From contig NZ_JAQNCZ010000001.1 of the NCBI RefSeq assembly GCF_028369055.1, positions 1-64,000 of the forward strand: DNA of 64,000 bases, given 5' to 3'. The stretch comes from Cognatishimia sp. SS12. Lineage in GTDB: Bacteria; Pseudomonadota; Alphaproteobacteria; Rhodobacterales; Rhodobacteraceae. Below the pieces are notes generated by a model. That model was not told where the DNA came from, made no database searches, and saw nothing but the letters and a program-made list of their open reading frames with translations. The position numbers and the translations under genes were made by a program. Positions 53,361-62,871 of this stretch are shown here, piece after piece (positions within the stretch are counted from its first letter, which is position 1; every line of letters begins with the position of its first letter).

Positions 53361-54763
53361 GGGTCGCCTGCCTCTAGCTGCGCAATCAGCGCTGGAACGG
53401 CTGTCAGAATGGCGTCCACGGTGGCGTCGTCCATCAAATAGCTCAAGTTGAACCGCACAAATCCGGGTTTGTTGCTGTCATTGCCCAGCAGGATTTCGCG
53501 TCGTAGCAGGGCAGATTGCGCGCTGTTGATATGCAGCAGCCGATGCACATAGGGCCCCGCGCAGCTACAGCCACCGCGGGCCTGAATGCCGTAATGGTCC
53601 GAAAGCGCGGTGGTGAAGGCCTTGTAGTTCAGCGGGCGGCCATTCTGGGTGCGGGGCGCAAAAGAAAAGATCGGCAGCCTGAGGCGTTGCCGCGGCGCAA
53701 GCAGCCCAATTTGTGGATGATCATGCCAAGCATCAAATGCACGTTTGCACAATTTCTGGTTGATTTTGCTGATGCGCTCCTGGCCGATCACGTCTTTGAC
53801 AATCAGCGCCAAAGCCGCGCGAATGTCGCCGATGACATTGGGGGTGCCGCCTTCCTCGCGTTGCTCAAGCCGTGTCACATAGTCATGGCGCTCTGCGTTC
53901 ACAAAGGACACTGTACCGCCCCCCGGGCGGCTGGGTGTTGTGCTTATCGCGGCGGCGCGCCGGACGATCAAAACGCCGGATGCCGCTGGACCACCGATGA
54001 ACTTATGCGGGCTGAGCACGATGGCATCCGCCATCGCGCCGCCGGGCTGCATTGAGATCGGCAAATACGGGCCACCACCGGCGTAATCCCAGATGATGCG
54101 CGCGCCATGCGCGTTGAAGAGCGCCGTAATCGGGGCCGGATCTGTGCAAACCCCGGTGACATTGGAGGCCGCAGAAAAGCTCCCGATAACCATGCCCTTG
54201 CGACTAAGGGTTTTCAGGCGCTGGGCAAGTGCATCCAGATCAACACCGCCGTCTGGGGCTTCGGGCAACTCAATGACCTCGGCACCGCTTTCGCGCCACG
54301 GCAGCAGGTTTGAGTGATGTTCGTAGGGGCCGGTCAAGACGAACACGTGTTGGCCCGCGCGCAGCGCCGCCTTGATGCCAAAGAGATGCACCAGTTGATT
54401 AAGGCCGGTGGTCGCGCCTGCGCCGCCGAAAATTACCGCATGCTCTGCCGTGGTTGCCCCGCATTTTTCGGCGATGATCCGCCGCGCCTGCTCGCGCATG
54501 TGCGTCATGCGCGCGCCGCAATAGCTCTGCTCGGTATGAGAATTGGCGTAATAGGGCAGCACTTCGGACATCACAAAATCTTCGACCTGCCGCAGGGCGC
54601 GCCCCGAGGCGACATAATCCGCATAGATGAGCTTCTTGGTGCCTTGCGGGGTGACGATGGTGCGGCCTGCGCCAATCAGGCCGCTACGAAGAGCGGCGAT
54701 CGGGTCAGGCTGCGCGCGCAGATCGTTTTCAAATTTCAACAGGGCAGAAGGAGAAGAGAGCAT
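53312..54763 (-). CDS. Class V aminotransferase / cysteine desulfurase-like protein
   Basis: 483 residues, PLP fold type I. LIYADYVASGRALRQVEDF starts the core. FGGAGATTGLNQLVHLFG and GPYEHHSNLLPWRESG are typical, and SPHKFIGGP (K254) is the PLP lysine. GGCSCAGPYVHRLL places cysteines in the loop where cysteine desulfurases have their active cysteine. The reaction is not certain. ATG 54763 begins MLSSPSALLKFE; the frame upstream is unlike the family. An Lrp-type regulator diverges from it. Confidence 0.82.
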   Translation of the reverse strand: MLSSPSALLKFENDLRAQPDPIAALRSGLIGAGRTIVTPQGTKKLIYADYVASGRALRQVEDFVMSEVLPYYANSHTEQSYCGARMTHMREQARRIIAEKCGATTAEHAVIFGGAGATTGLNQLVHLFGIKAALRAGQHVFVLTGPYEHHSNLLPWRESGAEVIELPEAPDGGVDLDALAQRLKTLSRKGMVIGSFSAASNVTGVCTDPAPITALFNAHGARIIWDYAGGGPYLPISMQPGGAMADAIVLSPHKFIGGPAASGVLIVRRAAAISTTPSRPGGGTVSFVNAERHDYVTRLEQREEGGTPNVIGDIRAALALIVKDVIGQERISKINQKLCKRAFDAWHDHPQIGLLAPRQRLRLPIFSFAPRTQNGRPLNYKAFTTALSDHYGIQARGGCSCAGPYVHRLLHINSAQSALLRREILLGNDSNKPGFVRFNLSYLMDDATVDAILTAVPALIAQLEAGDPVENLGISCGHHQHST

Positions 54764-54868
54764 GATCGGCCTTTGATGTGATTTCCAAAATATTAGACCG
54801 AAGAAATTCAAAATTTTGCCCAATAAGATCTGGATATTTCTAAAAAGGTGTGTCATTTGATATACAGA

Positions 54869-55333
54869 ATGGAGAAAATAGACGAAACTGATCGCAGAAT
54901 ACTCGACGCCATTCAACGCGATGCCGGGCTGTCACAGCGCGGAATCGCGGAGAAGGTTGGGTTGAGTCAGAACGCCCTATGGCGGCGGTTAAAACGTCTT
55001 GAAGAGGCTGGTTTCATGCAGGGCGAGCGGATGCGCCTTGACGCGACGCGGCTGGGTCTGGATCTGACGGTGTTTGTCATGATCCGGACCCGCAACCATT
55101 CTGTCGACTGGGCCGAAAAATTCAGGGCGCATGTCGCGCGCATCCCCGAAGTCGCCGAAATGCACCGCATCGGCGGGGATTGGGACTATATGCTAAAGGT
55201 CGTGACCCGGGGCATGGCGGGCTATGACCGCGCCTATCGCCGGATCACCACTGGGTTTGAGTTGGATACCGTCACGGGATTGTTCAGCATGGAAACCATG
55301 CTAGAGGATCGGCCGCTCAGCCTGCATGGCTGA
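54869..55333 (+). CDS. Lrp/AsnC-family transcriptional regulator
   Basis: 154 residues. The winged HTH is DETDRRILDAIQRDAGLSQRGIAEKVGLSQNALWRRLKRLEEAG (about 4-47), followed by the RAM ligand domain (VFVMIRTRNHS, RIGGDWDYMLKVV). Such proteins sense amino acids and often control a divergent neighbour; here that is the class V aminotransferase, 105 bases away. A GTG start at 54848 is possible; neither start has a strong ribosome site. Confidence 0.88.
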   Translation: MEKIDETDRRILDAIQRDAGLSQRGIAEKVGLSQNALWRRLKRLEEAGFMQGERMRLDATRLGLDLTVFVMIRTRNHSVDWAEKFRAHVARIPEVAEMHRIGGDWDYMLKVVTRGMAGYDRAYRRITTGFELDTVTGLFSMETMLEDRPLSLHG

Positions 55334-55379
55334 CCGCCTGTCATGAAAGTTTCACACAACAAAAATTGACGCGCCGCGC

Positions 55380-55403
55380 ATATATCGATAATTCGCGATA
55401 TAT
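55380..55403. promoter_or_regulatory. ArsR operator candidate
   Basis: ATATATCG (55380-55387) and CGATATAT (55396-55403) form a perfect inverted repeat with an eight-base centre. It overlaps the arsR start codon (55402), so bound ArsR would block expression of the whole arsenic operon. Confidence 0.65.
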
Positions 55404-55773
55404 GGATAACACTTCAGCCCTTAATGCGTTCAGCGCCCTGAGCCAGGCTTCGCGTCTGGAGGCCTTTCGCTTGCTCGTGCAGGCGGGGGAGGCCGGGATG
55501 CTCGCTGGGGAAATTGCCGATGCACTGGACGCGCGGCAGAACACGATGTCTTCCAATCTGGCGATCCTGCTGGGCGCAGGATTGGTGCGCAACATGCGCG
55601 AAGGGCGCGCGATCCGATATTTCGCCAATATGGATGGGCTGTCCGGGCTGTTGTCCTTCCTTTTGCAAGATTGTTGCGGCGGGCGGCCAGATCTGTGTGA
55701 CCCGTTGATCGCGGGGCTTTCCGGCGGCTGCGGCACGCAAATCACCCAAAATAAGGACATTTCTGATGACTGA
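55402..55773 (+). CDS. arsR: ArsR, arsenite-responsive repressor
   Basis: 123 residues, winged [22 protein letters not shown] begins the fold, [23 protein letters not shown] is the recognition region. C91, C92 and C98 ([11 protein letters not shown]) have the CC-x5-C spacing of the C-terminal As(III) site known from Acidithiobacillus ArsR, so arsenite or antimonite should release it from DNA. It overlaps acr3 by eight bases. Confidence 0.9.
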   Translation: MDNTSALNAFSALSQASRLEAFRLLVQAGEAGMLAGEIADALDARQNTMSSNLAILLGAGLVRNMREGRAIRYFANMDGLSGLLSFLLQDCCGGRPDLCDPLIAGLSGGCGTQITQNKDISDD

Positions 55774-56815
55774 CACCGCTGAGATAGACGCTGGCCTGGG
55801 CAGGTTTGAGCGGCTGCTGTCGCTTTGGGTTGGCCTTGCCATTCTCGCTGGGCTGGTGCTGGGCAGTCTGATGCCGGGCGGCTTTGCGGCGCTTGCTGGG
55901 CTTGAGGTTGCGTCGGTCAACCTGCCGGTGGCGGTGCTGATTTGGGCGATGGTCTATCCGATGATGGTGGGCGTCGATTTTTCGGCCCTGCGCAAAATTG
56001 GCGACCGGCCCAAGGGGCTGGTCATCACGCTGGTGGTCAATTGGCTGATCAAACCTTTTACCATGGCTGCGCTGGGCGTTCTGTTTTTTGAGGTGCTTTT
56101 TGCCGGTTGGATTCCGGCTGATGACGCGCAGGCCTATATCGCCGGGGTGATCCTGCTGGGCGCGGCACCGTGTACGGCGATGGTTTTTGTCTGGTCCAAT
56201 CTGACGCGGGGTGATGCGACCTATACGCTGGTGCAGGTGTCGGTGAATGACGTGGTTATGGTCTTTGCCTTTGCGCCGATTGTGGCGCTGCTGCTTGGTG
56301 TAACGGATATTGTTGTGCCGTGGGATACGCTGGTGCTGTCGGTGTTGCTTTACGTCGCGCTGCCGCTGATTGCTGGGCTGATCACGCGCCGCATGCTGCT
56401 GCGCCGGGGGGGCGAAACCGCGGTCTCAGCGTTTCAGGCGCGGGTCAAGCCGGCCTCGATCATGGGGCTAATCCTGACGGTTCTATTGCTCTTTGGCTTT
56501 CAGGCGCAGGTCATTCTGGATAAGCCGCTAGTGATCCTGCTGATTGCCATTCCGCTGCTTATTCAAAGCTATGGCATTTTCTTTTTGGCCTATGGCGCAG
56601 CGCGGCTGTGGAACGTGCCCTTCAATGTGGCCGCACCCTGCGCGCTGATTGGCACTTCCAATTTCTTTGAACTTGCCGTCGCCGTCGCGATCAGCCTGTT
56701 TGGCCTTGGCTCTGGCGCTGCTTTGGCGACCGTGGTTGGCGTTTTGGTCGAAGTGCCGGTGATGCTGTCGCTTGTGGCTTTTGCCAATCGCACGCGCGGC
56801 TGGTTTTCCACCTGA
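55766..56815 (+). CDS. acr3: Acr3 arsenite efflux permease
   Basis: 349 residues with ten membrane segments. [40 protein letters not shown] with the essential cysteine of the fourth segment, and [22 protein letters not shown] are family hallmarks. It exports As(III) by the proton gradient. It lies between arsR and the arsenic-linked GAPDH gene. Confidence 0.95.
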   Translation: MTDTAEIDAGLGRFERLLSLWVGLAILAGLVLGSLMPGGFAALAGLEVASVNLPVAVLIWAMVYPMMVGVDFSALRKIGDRPKGLVITLVVNWLIKPFTMAALGVLFFEVLFAGWIPADDAQAYIAGVILLGAAPCTAMVFVWSNLTRGDATYTLVQVSVNDVVMVFAFAPIVALLLGVTDIVVPWDTLVLSVLLYVALPLIAGLITRRMLLRRGGETAVSAFQARVKPASIMGLILTVLLLFGFQAQVILDKPLVILLIAIPLLIQSYGIFFLAYGAARLWNVPFNVAAPCALIGTSNFFELAVAVAISLFGLGSGAALATVVGVLVEVPVMLSLVAFANRTRGWFST

Positions 56816-56835
56816 ATTTCTGAGGATTTGAGAAC

Positions 56836-57834
56836 ATGACAAAGATCGCAATCAATGGCCTGGGGCGCATGGGCAAACTGGTGCTGCGCCGTCTGTTTGA
56901 CATGGGGCTGGGTGGGCAGATTGCCCTGCTGAACGATCCTGTTGGCGATATCGCCACCCATGCGCTGCTGGTGGAGTTTGACACGGTGCACGGCACCTGG
57001 CCAGCCAAGGTCGGCCATGATGATGAAAGCATCACCATCAATGATCAGCATTTGCGCTTTACCCAAGCCAGCAGCCCGGCAGAGCTGGACCTAAGCGGCA
57101 TTGACCTGGTGATCGAATGTTCGGGTAAATTCAAAACCGCAGAGACATTGCAGCCGTATTTTGATGCTGGCGTGAAAAAGATCGTTGTCTCCGCCCCAGT
57201 CAAAATCCCAGGCGCGGCCAATATCGTCTATGGCGTCAACCACGATATCTATGAGGATCAGCGCATTGTGACTGCCGCCAGCTGCACCACCAATTGCATC
57301 GCGCCGGTGGTCAAGGTCATGCACGAAGTCTTTGGGATTGAGCAGGCGTCCTTTACCACGATCCACGATGTGACCAACACGCAGACCATTGTCGACAAAG
57401 CTCACAAAGATCCACGCCGCGCGCGTTCTGCTCTGAATTCGCTGGTGCCGACCACCACCGGCTCAGCCAAGGCGGTCATTCAAATTTTCCCAGAGCTTGA
57501 GGGGCGCATCAACGGCCATGCGGTGCGGGTGCCGCTGTTGAACGCCTCATTGACCGATATCGTTTTTGACGTGGCGCGTGACGTCACCGAGGAAGAGGTG
57601 AACGCAGCCCTGAAAGAGGCCAGCGAGACCGCGCTCGCGGGCATTCTGGGATATGAGCCGCGTCCGCTGGTCAGCTGTGATTTCACCAATGATGACCGCT
57701 CCACCATTGTGGATGCGCCTTCGACCATGGTGGTGAACAAACGTCAGGTGAAGATCTATGCTTGGTATGACAATGAATGGGGATATGTCAGCCGTCTGGC
57801 CGATATCACCAAAATGGTCGCGCAGTCGATCTAA
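56836..57834 (+). CDS. ArsJ-associated glyceraldehyde-3-phosphate dehydrogenase
   Basis: 332 residues. KIAINGLGRMGKLVLRRL binds NAD, ASCTTNCIAPVVKVMHE holds the catalytic cysteine (C150) and WYDNEWGYVSRLADI ends the fold. NGLGRMGKL instead of the usual NGFGRIGR is typical of the arsenic-operon paralogue. It uses arsenate in place of phosphate to make 1-arseno-3-phosphoglycerate, which the next gene exports. It sits 20 bases after acr3. Confidence 0.9.
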   Translation: MTKIAINGLGRMGKLVLRRLFDMGLGGQIALLNDPVGDIATHALLVEFDTVHGTWPAKVGHDDESITINDQHLRFTQASSPAELDLSGIDLVIECSGKFKTAETLQPYFDAGVKKIVVSAPVKIPGAANIVYGVNHDIYEDQRIVTAASCTTNCIAPVVKVMHEVFGIEQASFTTIHDVTNTQTIVDKAHKDPRRARSALNSLVPTTTGSAKAVIQIFPELEGRINGHAVRVPLLNASLTDIVFDVARDVTEEEVNAALKEASETALAGILGYEPRPLVSCDFTNDDRSTIVDAPSTMVVNKRQVKIYAWYDNEWGYVSRLADITKMVAQSI

Positions 57835-57855
57835 CCCACAGAGGCGGGCAGGGGC

Positions 57856-59109
57856 ATGAGCGACACAGGCCAGACATCACGCAGCGGGCTTGCGGCCTAT
57901 ATCACCGTCACGGCCGCCTATTGGGCCTTCATGTTGACCGACGGCGCGCTGCGCATGTTGGTGTTGCTGCATTTTCATACGCTGGGGTTTTCGGCGATAC
58001 AGCTTGCTTATCTTTTCCTGCTTTATGAGTTGATGGGTGTTGTCACCAACCTGTCTGCCGGGTGGCTGGCGGCGCGGTTTGGCCTGACCTCAACGCTCTA
58101 TGCGGGGCTGGGTTTGCAGATCGTGGCGCTGGTGCTGCTGGCACAGCTGGATCCCAGCTGGTCGCTGGCCGCTTCGGTGGGATTTGTCATGGGCGTGCAG
58201 GGGCTGTCGGGTATCGCCAAGGATCTCAGCAAGATGTCGGCAAAATCGGCGGTCAAAGTGCTTGCGCCCAAAGGCGATGGCAGCCTGTTTCGTTGGGTGG
58301 CGGTGCTGACCGGATCCAAGAATGCGGTTAAAGGCCTTGGCTTCCTTTTGGGCGCGGCGCTCTTGGCATTGGCCGGGTTTCACGTTGCCATCTGGCTGAT
58401 GGCGGCGCTGCTGGCCTTGATCCTGCTGGGCACAATGCTGTTCATGCCCTCTGGGCTGCCGCAGGGCAAGAAATCTGCCAAGTTCAATCAAGTCTTTTCC
58501 AAAGACGCGCAGATCAACCGGCTAAGTCTGGCGCGGATGTTCCTGTTTGGGGCGCGTGATGTTTGGTTTGTGGTGGGCATCCCGATCTATTTCTATTCGG
58601 TGCTGTCAGATGGCAGCGTGGCGGGAAACCGCGCTGCGTTTTTCACCATCGGCAGCTTTATGGCGGTTTGGATCATCCTTTATGGGTTTGTGCAGGGCAT
58701 TGCGCCGCGCATTCTGAATGCACAAGCGCGCGACACCGCTGCGCTGAGCCGCAGCGCCGCCACATGGTGTGCGATTTTGACCTTGATCCCGGCGGTCCTT
58801 GCGCTCGCCGTCGCGCTTAATGTGCCGGGGCTAACAGCGGTGCTCGTGGGAGGGCTCTTGCTATTTGGCTTCGTCTTTGCGGTCAACAGCGCGCTGCACA
58901 GCTATCTGATCCTTGCCTTTACTAGCGCGGAGCGGGTCACGCTGGATGTTGGCTTTTACTATATGTCCAATGCCGCAGGGCGGCTGATTGGCACGCTGCT
59001 GTCGGGGCTGAGTTATCAACTCGGTGGCCTGCCGCTGTGCCTTTTGACCGCAGCAGCGATGGCCGGGGCGTCTGCCATCGCCGCGCGGCAGTTGCGCATG
59101 GCCGCTTAA
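57856..59109 (+). CDS. arsJ: ArsJ, organoarsenical efflux MFS permease
   Basis: 417 residues with about twelve membrane segments. TVTAAYWAFMLTDGALRMLVLLHFHTLGF near the start, VQGLSGIAKDLSKMSAKSA and LTGSKNAVKGLGFLLGAALL in the middle are diagnostic for ArsJ. It exports 1-arseno-3-phosphoglycerate, which then breaks down to arsenate outside. It is 21 bases after the GAPDH gene. Its TAA lies in TTAA, shared with the convergent BLUF gene stop. Confidence 0.93.
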   Translation: MSDTGQTSRSGLAAYITVTAAYWAFMLTDGALRMLVLLHFHTLGFSAIQLAYLFLLYELMGVVTNLSAGWLAARFGLTSTLYAGLGLQIVALVLLAQLDPSWSLAASVGFVMGVQGLSGIAKDLSKMSAKSAVKVLAPKGDGSLFRWVAVLTGSKNAVKGLGFLLGAALLALAGFHVAIWLMAALLALILLGTMLFMPSGLPQGKKSAKFNQVFSKDAQINRLSLARMFLFGARDVWFVVGIPIYFYSVLSDGSVAGNRAAFFTIGSFMAVWIILYGFVQGIAPRILNAQARDTAALSRSAATWCAILTLIPAVLALAVALNVPGLTAVLVGGLLLFGFVFAVNSALHSYLILAFTSAERVTLDVGFYYMSNAAGRLIGTLLSGLSYQLGGLPLCLLTAAAMAGASAIAARQLRMAA

Positions 59110-59537
59110 AGCCCGGGCAGCGACTGGCGAAACGCCTCAAGAAAGCCAGCTGTTGTTGCGTCGCGCTGGATCTGCGCGGCGCGGGGGCCATGAAAGACCT
59201 TGCGCAAATCTTCGAACGCCTGGGCGCTGGCCGCGTCGGCCCCTTTGAGCGGGACAAAGGCCATCGCGTAATCGTCAAATATGCGGTCCTTGGCGTATTC
59301 TTCGTGCGCGACAAGAATGTTGTCATGCATCGGGTTCTGCAGGATCCGATGAAAGCAAGCCTCGACCTTGTCAAAGGGACCTTCGAGCACTTGGATGAAT
59401 GTATAGTCGTGATAGGCGGTCAGCCCGGTGATGCCGTCGCGGCTGTTGTTGCGCCGCGCCACCTCCATCAGGCTGAGAAGTTGATCGGCCGTTGGGGCGT
59501 GCGGGGCCGTACTCAGGTAAATTTTGCGAAAAATCAT
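59106..59537 (-). CDS. BLUF-domain blue-light photoreceptor
   Basis: 143 residues, almost all one BLUF domain binding FAD. Y7 (KIYLSTA), N31 (RRNNSRDGITGL) and Q49 (FIQVLEGP) have the 24- and 18-residue spacing of the AppA photocycle residues Tyr21, Asn45 and Gln63. No output domain follows, only a helical tail of about 45 residues, so it should act through a partner protein. It is convergent with arsJ and no obvious partner gene adjoins. Confidence 0.9.
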   Translation of the reverse strand: MIFRKIYLSTAPHAPTADQLLSLMEVARRNNSRDGITGLTAYHDYTFIQVLEGPFDKVEACFHRILQNPMHDNILVAHEEYAKDRIFDDYAMAFVPLKGADAASAQAFEDLRKVFHGPRAAQIQRDATTAGFLEAFRQSLPGL

Positions 59538-59726
59538 GGTTGGCCTCTGCGGGTGCTAAAATCTCAAGAAGTCTAATTCCGAGACTTCGTTTCCGCCTTG
59601 ATCAAGGTCAAACCGCCCCGGCAGCGCCAACGCCTGATCCGCCCATGAAACACCCCGTGAAACAAGTGGCGGGCGCCATCACGTCAGAGCTTGACCAGAA
59701 GGCGTTTCCACGACATATCCGCCTTT

Positions 59727-61526
59727 ATGACAGAGCTTTCCAAAATCCGTAACTTCTCCATCGTCGCGCATATTGACCATGGTAAATCCACACTTGCTGA
59801 CCGCCTCATCCAAGAGACGGGCACTGTGGAAGTCCGCGATATGAAAGCGCAGCTTTTGGACAGCATGGATATCGAGCGCGAGCGCGGCATCACCATCAAG
59901 GCCAACACCGTGCGCATTGAATACAAGGCGCAGGATGGCGAAACCTATGTTCTCAATCTGATCGACACCCCCGGCCACGTCGACTTTGCCTATGAGGTCT
60001 CCCGCTCCATGCGTGCGGTGGAAGGCTCGCTCTTGGTGGTGGACAGCACCCAAGGGGTTGAGGCGCAGACATTGGCCAACGTCTATCAGGCGATTGATGC
60101 GGACCACGAGATTGTGCCGGTTCTGAACAAGATTGACCTGCCAGCGTCCGATTGTGACCGTGTCGCCGAGCAGATCGAAGATGTGATCGGCATTGACGCC
60201 ACGGGCGCCATTCAGGTGTCGGCCAAAACCGGGCAGGGGATTGTCGAAACGCTTGAGGCGGTTGTCAAAGAACTGCCTGCCCCAAAGGGCGACCGTGATG
60301 CGCCGCTGAAAGCGATGCTGGTGGACAGCTGGTATGACGCCTATTTGGGCGTGATCGTTTTGGTGCGGATCATGGATGGCACCCTGAAAAAGGGCATGCG
60401 CGTCAAATTCATGTCCAACGGCACGCTGCACAATGTCGACCGCGTCGGGGTCTTCCGCCCTGAAATGCAGATGATTGACGAATTGGGGCCGGGCGAGATC
60501 GGCTTTCTGACCGCCTCAATCAAACAGGTGCGCGACACCCGCGTCGGGGACACCATCACCAATGACCGCAATGGCACCGAAACCGCGCTGCCGGGCTTTA
60601 AGCCAGCGCAGCCTGTGGTGTTCTGTGGTCTGTTCCCGGTGGACAGCTCTGAATTTGAAGATCTGCGCGACGCCATCGACAAGCTGGCGCTCAACGATGC
60701 CTCTTTCAGCTTTGAAATGGAAACGTCAGCGGCGCTGGGCTTTGGCTTCCGCTGTGGCTTCTTGGGGCTGCTGCACCTCGAAGTGATCCGCGACCGGATC
60801 GAACGCGAATATAACATCGAACTGATCACAACCGCCCCCTCGGTGATTTATCACGTCTACATGAAAGACGGCGAGATGATCGAGCTGCACAACCCCGCCG
60901 ACATGCCCGACATGTCCAAGGTGGACCACCTGGAAGAGCCGCGCATCAAAGCGACCATTCTGGTGCCGGATGAGTATCTGGGTGACGTGCTGAAACTGTG
61001 TCAGGACCGTCGCGGCATTCAGGAAGACCTGACCTACGCCGGGACCCGCGCCATGGTGGTCTATGATCTGCCGCTGAACGAGGTGGTGTTTGATTTTTAT
61101 GATCGGCTGAAATCTGTCACCAAGGGCTATGCGTCTTTTGACTATCAGATGACCGGCTATCGCGAGGATAACCTTGTGAAGATGTCGGTGCTGGTCAATG
61201 ATGAGCCGGTGGATGCGCTTTCGACCATGGTGCATCGCGACCGGGCTGAAACCCGGGGCCGTGCCATGTGCGAAAAGCTCAAGGATTTGATCCCGCGCCA
61301 CATGTTCAAAATCCCGATTCAGGCGGCGATTGGCGGCAAGGTAATTGCCCGCGAAACATTGTCTGCGCTGCGCAAAGACGTGACCGCAAAATGTTACGGC
61401 GGCGACGCAACCCGGAAGAAGAAACTGCTGGAAAAGCAGAAGGCCGGTAAGAAGAAGATGCGCCAATTCGGCAAGGTCGACATCCCGCAAGAAGCGTTTA
61501 TTTCAGCGCTGAAGATGGATGACTAA
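59727..61526 (+). CDS. lepA: LepA (elongation factor 4)
   Basis: 599 residues. [19 protein letters not shown] is the G1 motif, [15 protein letters not shown] the switch, [11 protein letters not shown]3 and VLNKIDLP G4. The LepA-specific C-terminal domain ends [18 protein letters not shown]. It acts on stalled ribosomes. ATG 59727 matches the family start ([10 protein letters not shown]). A terminator follows the stop. Confidence 0.97.
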   Translation: MTELSKIRNFSIVAHIDHGKSTLADRLIQETGTVEVRDMKAQLLDSMDIERERGITIKANTVRIEYKAQDGETYVLNLIDTPGHVDFAYEVSRSMRAVEGSLLVVDSTQGVEAQTLANVYQAIDADHEIVPVLNKIDLPASDCDRVAEQIEDVIGIDATGAIQVSAKTGQGIVETLEAVVKELPAPKGDRDAPLKAMLVDSWYDAYLGVIVLVRIMDGTLKKGMRVKFMSNGTLHNVDRVGVFRPEMQMIDELGPGEIGFLTASIKQVRDTRVGDTITNDRNGTETALPGFKPAQPVVFCGLFPVDSSEFEDLRDAIDKLALNDASFSFEMETSAALGFGFRCGFLGLLHLEVIRDRIEREYNIELITTAPSVIYHVYMKDGEMIELHNPADMPDMSKVDHLEEPRIKATILVPDEYLGDVLKLCQDRRGIQEDLTYAGTRAMVVYDLPLNEVVFDFYDRLKSVTKGYASFDYQMTGYREDNLVKMSVLVNDEPVDALSTMVHRDRAETRGRAMCEKLKDLIPRHMFKIPIQAAIGGKVIARETLSALRKDVTAKCYGGDATRKKKLLEKQKAGKKKMRQFGKVDIPQEAFISALKMDD

Positions 61527-61536
61527 AGGAATGTAG

Positions 61537-61563
61537 GGCGGGGTTTTACCCCGCCTTTTCTTT
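61537..61563 (+). terminator. Intrinsic terminator after lepA
   Basis: GGCGGGG and CCCCGCC pair over a TTTTA loop and are followed by TTTTCTTT. It lies ten bases after the lepA stop and just before the stop of the convergent hydrolase, so it may serve mainly lepA. Confidence 0.85.
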
Positions 61564-61570
61564 AGCTCAC

Positions 61571-62332
61571 CTATCGATTCAACCACGCCCGCACGGTTGC
61601 GATGAATTCGGTTGGTTTTTCCGCGTGCAGCCAATGGCCGGTGCCTGAGATTTTGACAAACGCCGCCTTGGGAAACATATCTCGGATTTTTGCGCGGTGC
61701 TCTGGCAGCACATAGTCAGAGTCTCCGCCGGACAAAAACAGCGTGCGGCCCGAATTGCTGCCGCTGATATTATCCGGAAAGCCCATGATTTTGGTCATCT
61801 CGGCCTCCAGCGTATCTAGGTTCAGCTTCCAGCGTTTGGCCTTCAGGTCCAGTGATTGGGTAAAGAACGACCGCAAAGTGGCGTCTTCGACCCCCGCAGC
61901 TGCAAGCATTTCCAGCGCGTCGGAGCGTTTTTCCACGGCCTCAAGGTCTACCGCCCGCATGGCGTGAATGAACGGCAACTGCGTGTGGCCATAGGCCACC
62001 GGCGCAATGTCGGCCACGATCAGCCGGTTCACCAGCTCTGGGCGTTGCACAGCCAGCACCATGGCTGCTTTGCCGCCCATGGAGTGGCCCATGACGTCGG
62101 CTGGGCCGATGTCGGCCAGCACCTCGGCCAGATCGCTCGCCAAATCGTGATAGCTGTGGCTGTCTGTGCGTTTGCTGTCGCCGTGGTTGCGGTTGTCCAC
62201 GGCGATGACCTGCCGTTCATCGGAAAGTTTCTTGGACACCACCCCCCAGTTGCGCGCAGAGCCGTAAAGCCCGTGCACAATCAGCAGAGGCGGTTGGTCG
62301 GTGGGGCTGCCATGGGTGATCATATTCAACAT
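61571..62332 (-). CDS. Alpha/beta hydrolase, YbfF-like esterase
   Basis: 253 residues. LLIVHGLYGSARNWG is the oxyanion region, VMGHSMGGKAAMVLA the nucleophile elbow (Ser), and KISGTGHWLHAEKP carries the catalytic histidine. VDNRNHGDSKR matches the YbfF group. The natural ester or acyl-CoA substrate is unknown. ATG 62332 is used; the upstream frame overlaps the divergent gene. Confidence 0.88.
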   Translation of the reverse strand: MLNMITHGSPTDQPPLLIVHGLYGSARNWGVVSKKLSDERQVIAVDNRNHGDSKRTDSHSYHDLASDLAEVLADIGPADVMGHSMGGKAAMVLAVQRPELVNRLIVADIAPVAYGHTQLPFIHAMRAVDLEAVEKRSDALEMLAAAGVEDATLRSFFTQSLDLKAKRWKLNLDTLEAEMTKIMGFPDNISGSNSGRTLFLSGGDSDYVLPEHRAKIRDMFPKAAFVKISGTGHWLHAEKPTEFIATVRAWLNR

Positions 62333-62404
62333 GCGTCCCTGATAGCACAGCGCCCCTGTTGAGCAAGCCTTGCCCGTGGTAGACTGGGCGCGGGAGGCAC
62401 TGCC

Positions 62405-62779
62405 ATGCTGGATCACACGGAATTTAATGCCGATATCGGCAAGCTGCTGTCGCTGATTGAACGCCGGTTTGGCTTTCGCAGCGATGATCTGGGGCAGGCG
62501 ATGCGCAAAATCGGCCGCCGTCTGCCAAAATCCGCCCATCGCGCCGCGGGGGTGCTGATCCGCGCCCAGTGCCAGGCGCAAAACCCCAAGACGGCCTATC
62601 AGTTGCAATCAGACAAGCTGATCAAACCCTATGCGACCCTGCTGCGCGAGATCGAAGCTTATGATCGCGTCGATCGGCGCAAGGGGCTGCTGCTTGGGTT
62701 TCTGGGCACGCTGGCCTTTCAGGGCATCGTGATCTTTGCGCTGATTATTGGCGTGCTGATTTGGCGCGGGTATCTCTAG
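62405..62779 (+). CDS. Small membrane protein, unknown function
   Basis: 124 residues. The first 95 are charged and helical (GFRSDDLGQAMRKIGRRLP, SDKLIKPYATLLREIEAYD); the last 25 form one membrane span (LLGFLGTLAFQGIVIFALIIGVLIWRG), so it is tail-anchored. GGGAGG precedes the start by seven bases. I recognise no family. Confidence 0.68.
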   Translation: MLDHTEFNADIGKLLSLIERRFGFRSDDLGQAMRKIGRRLPKSAHRAAGVLIRAQCQAQNPKTAYQLQSDKLIKPYATLLREIEAYDRVDRRKGLLLGFLGTLAFQGIVIFALIIGVLIWRGYL

Positions 62780-62815
62780 CCAGTAAAGCGTCGCCCGCAC
62801 CTGCCAGGCGGCAAT

Positions 62816-62848
62816 GAAAAACGCCGCCCGGCAGTTGCAGGCGGCGTT
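62816..62848 (-). terminator. Intrinsic terminator of glyA
   Basis: On the minus strand AACGCCGCC and GGCGGCGTT pair over eleven bases and are followed by a T-run (62817-62821 as A on the plus strand). It lies 24 bases after the glyA stop. Confidence 0.85.
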
Positions 62849-62871
62849 CAGATGTCAGGGGTGGATCGAAA

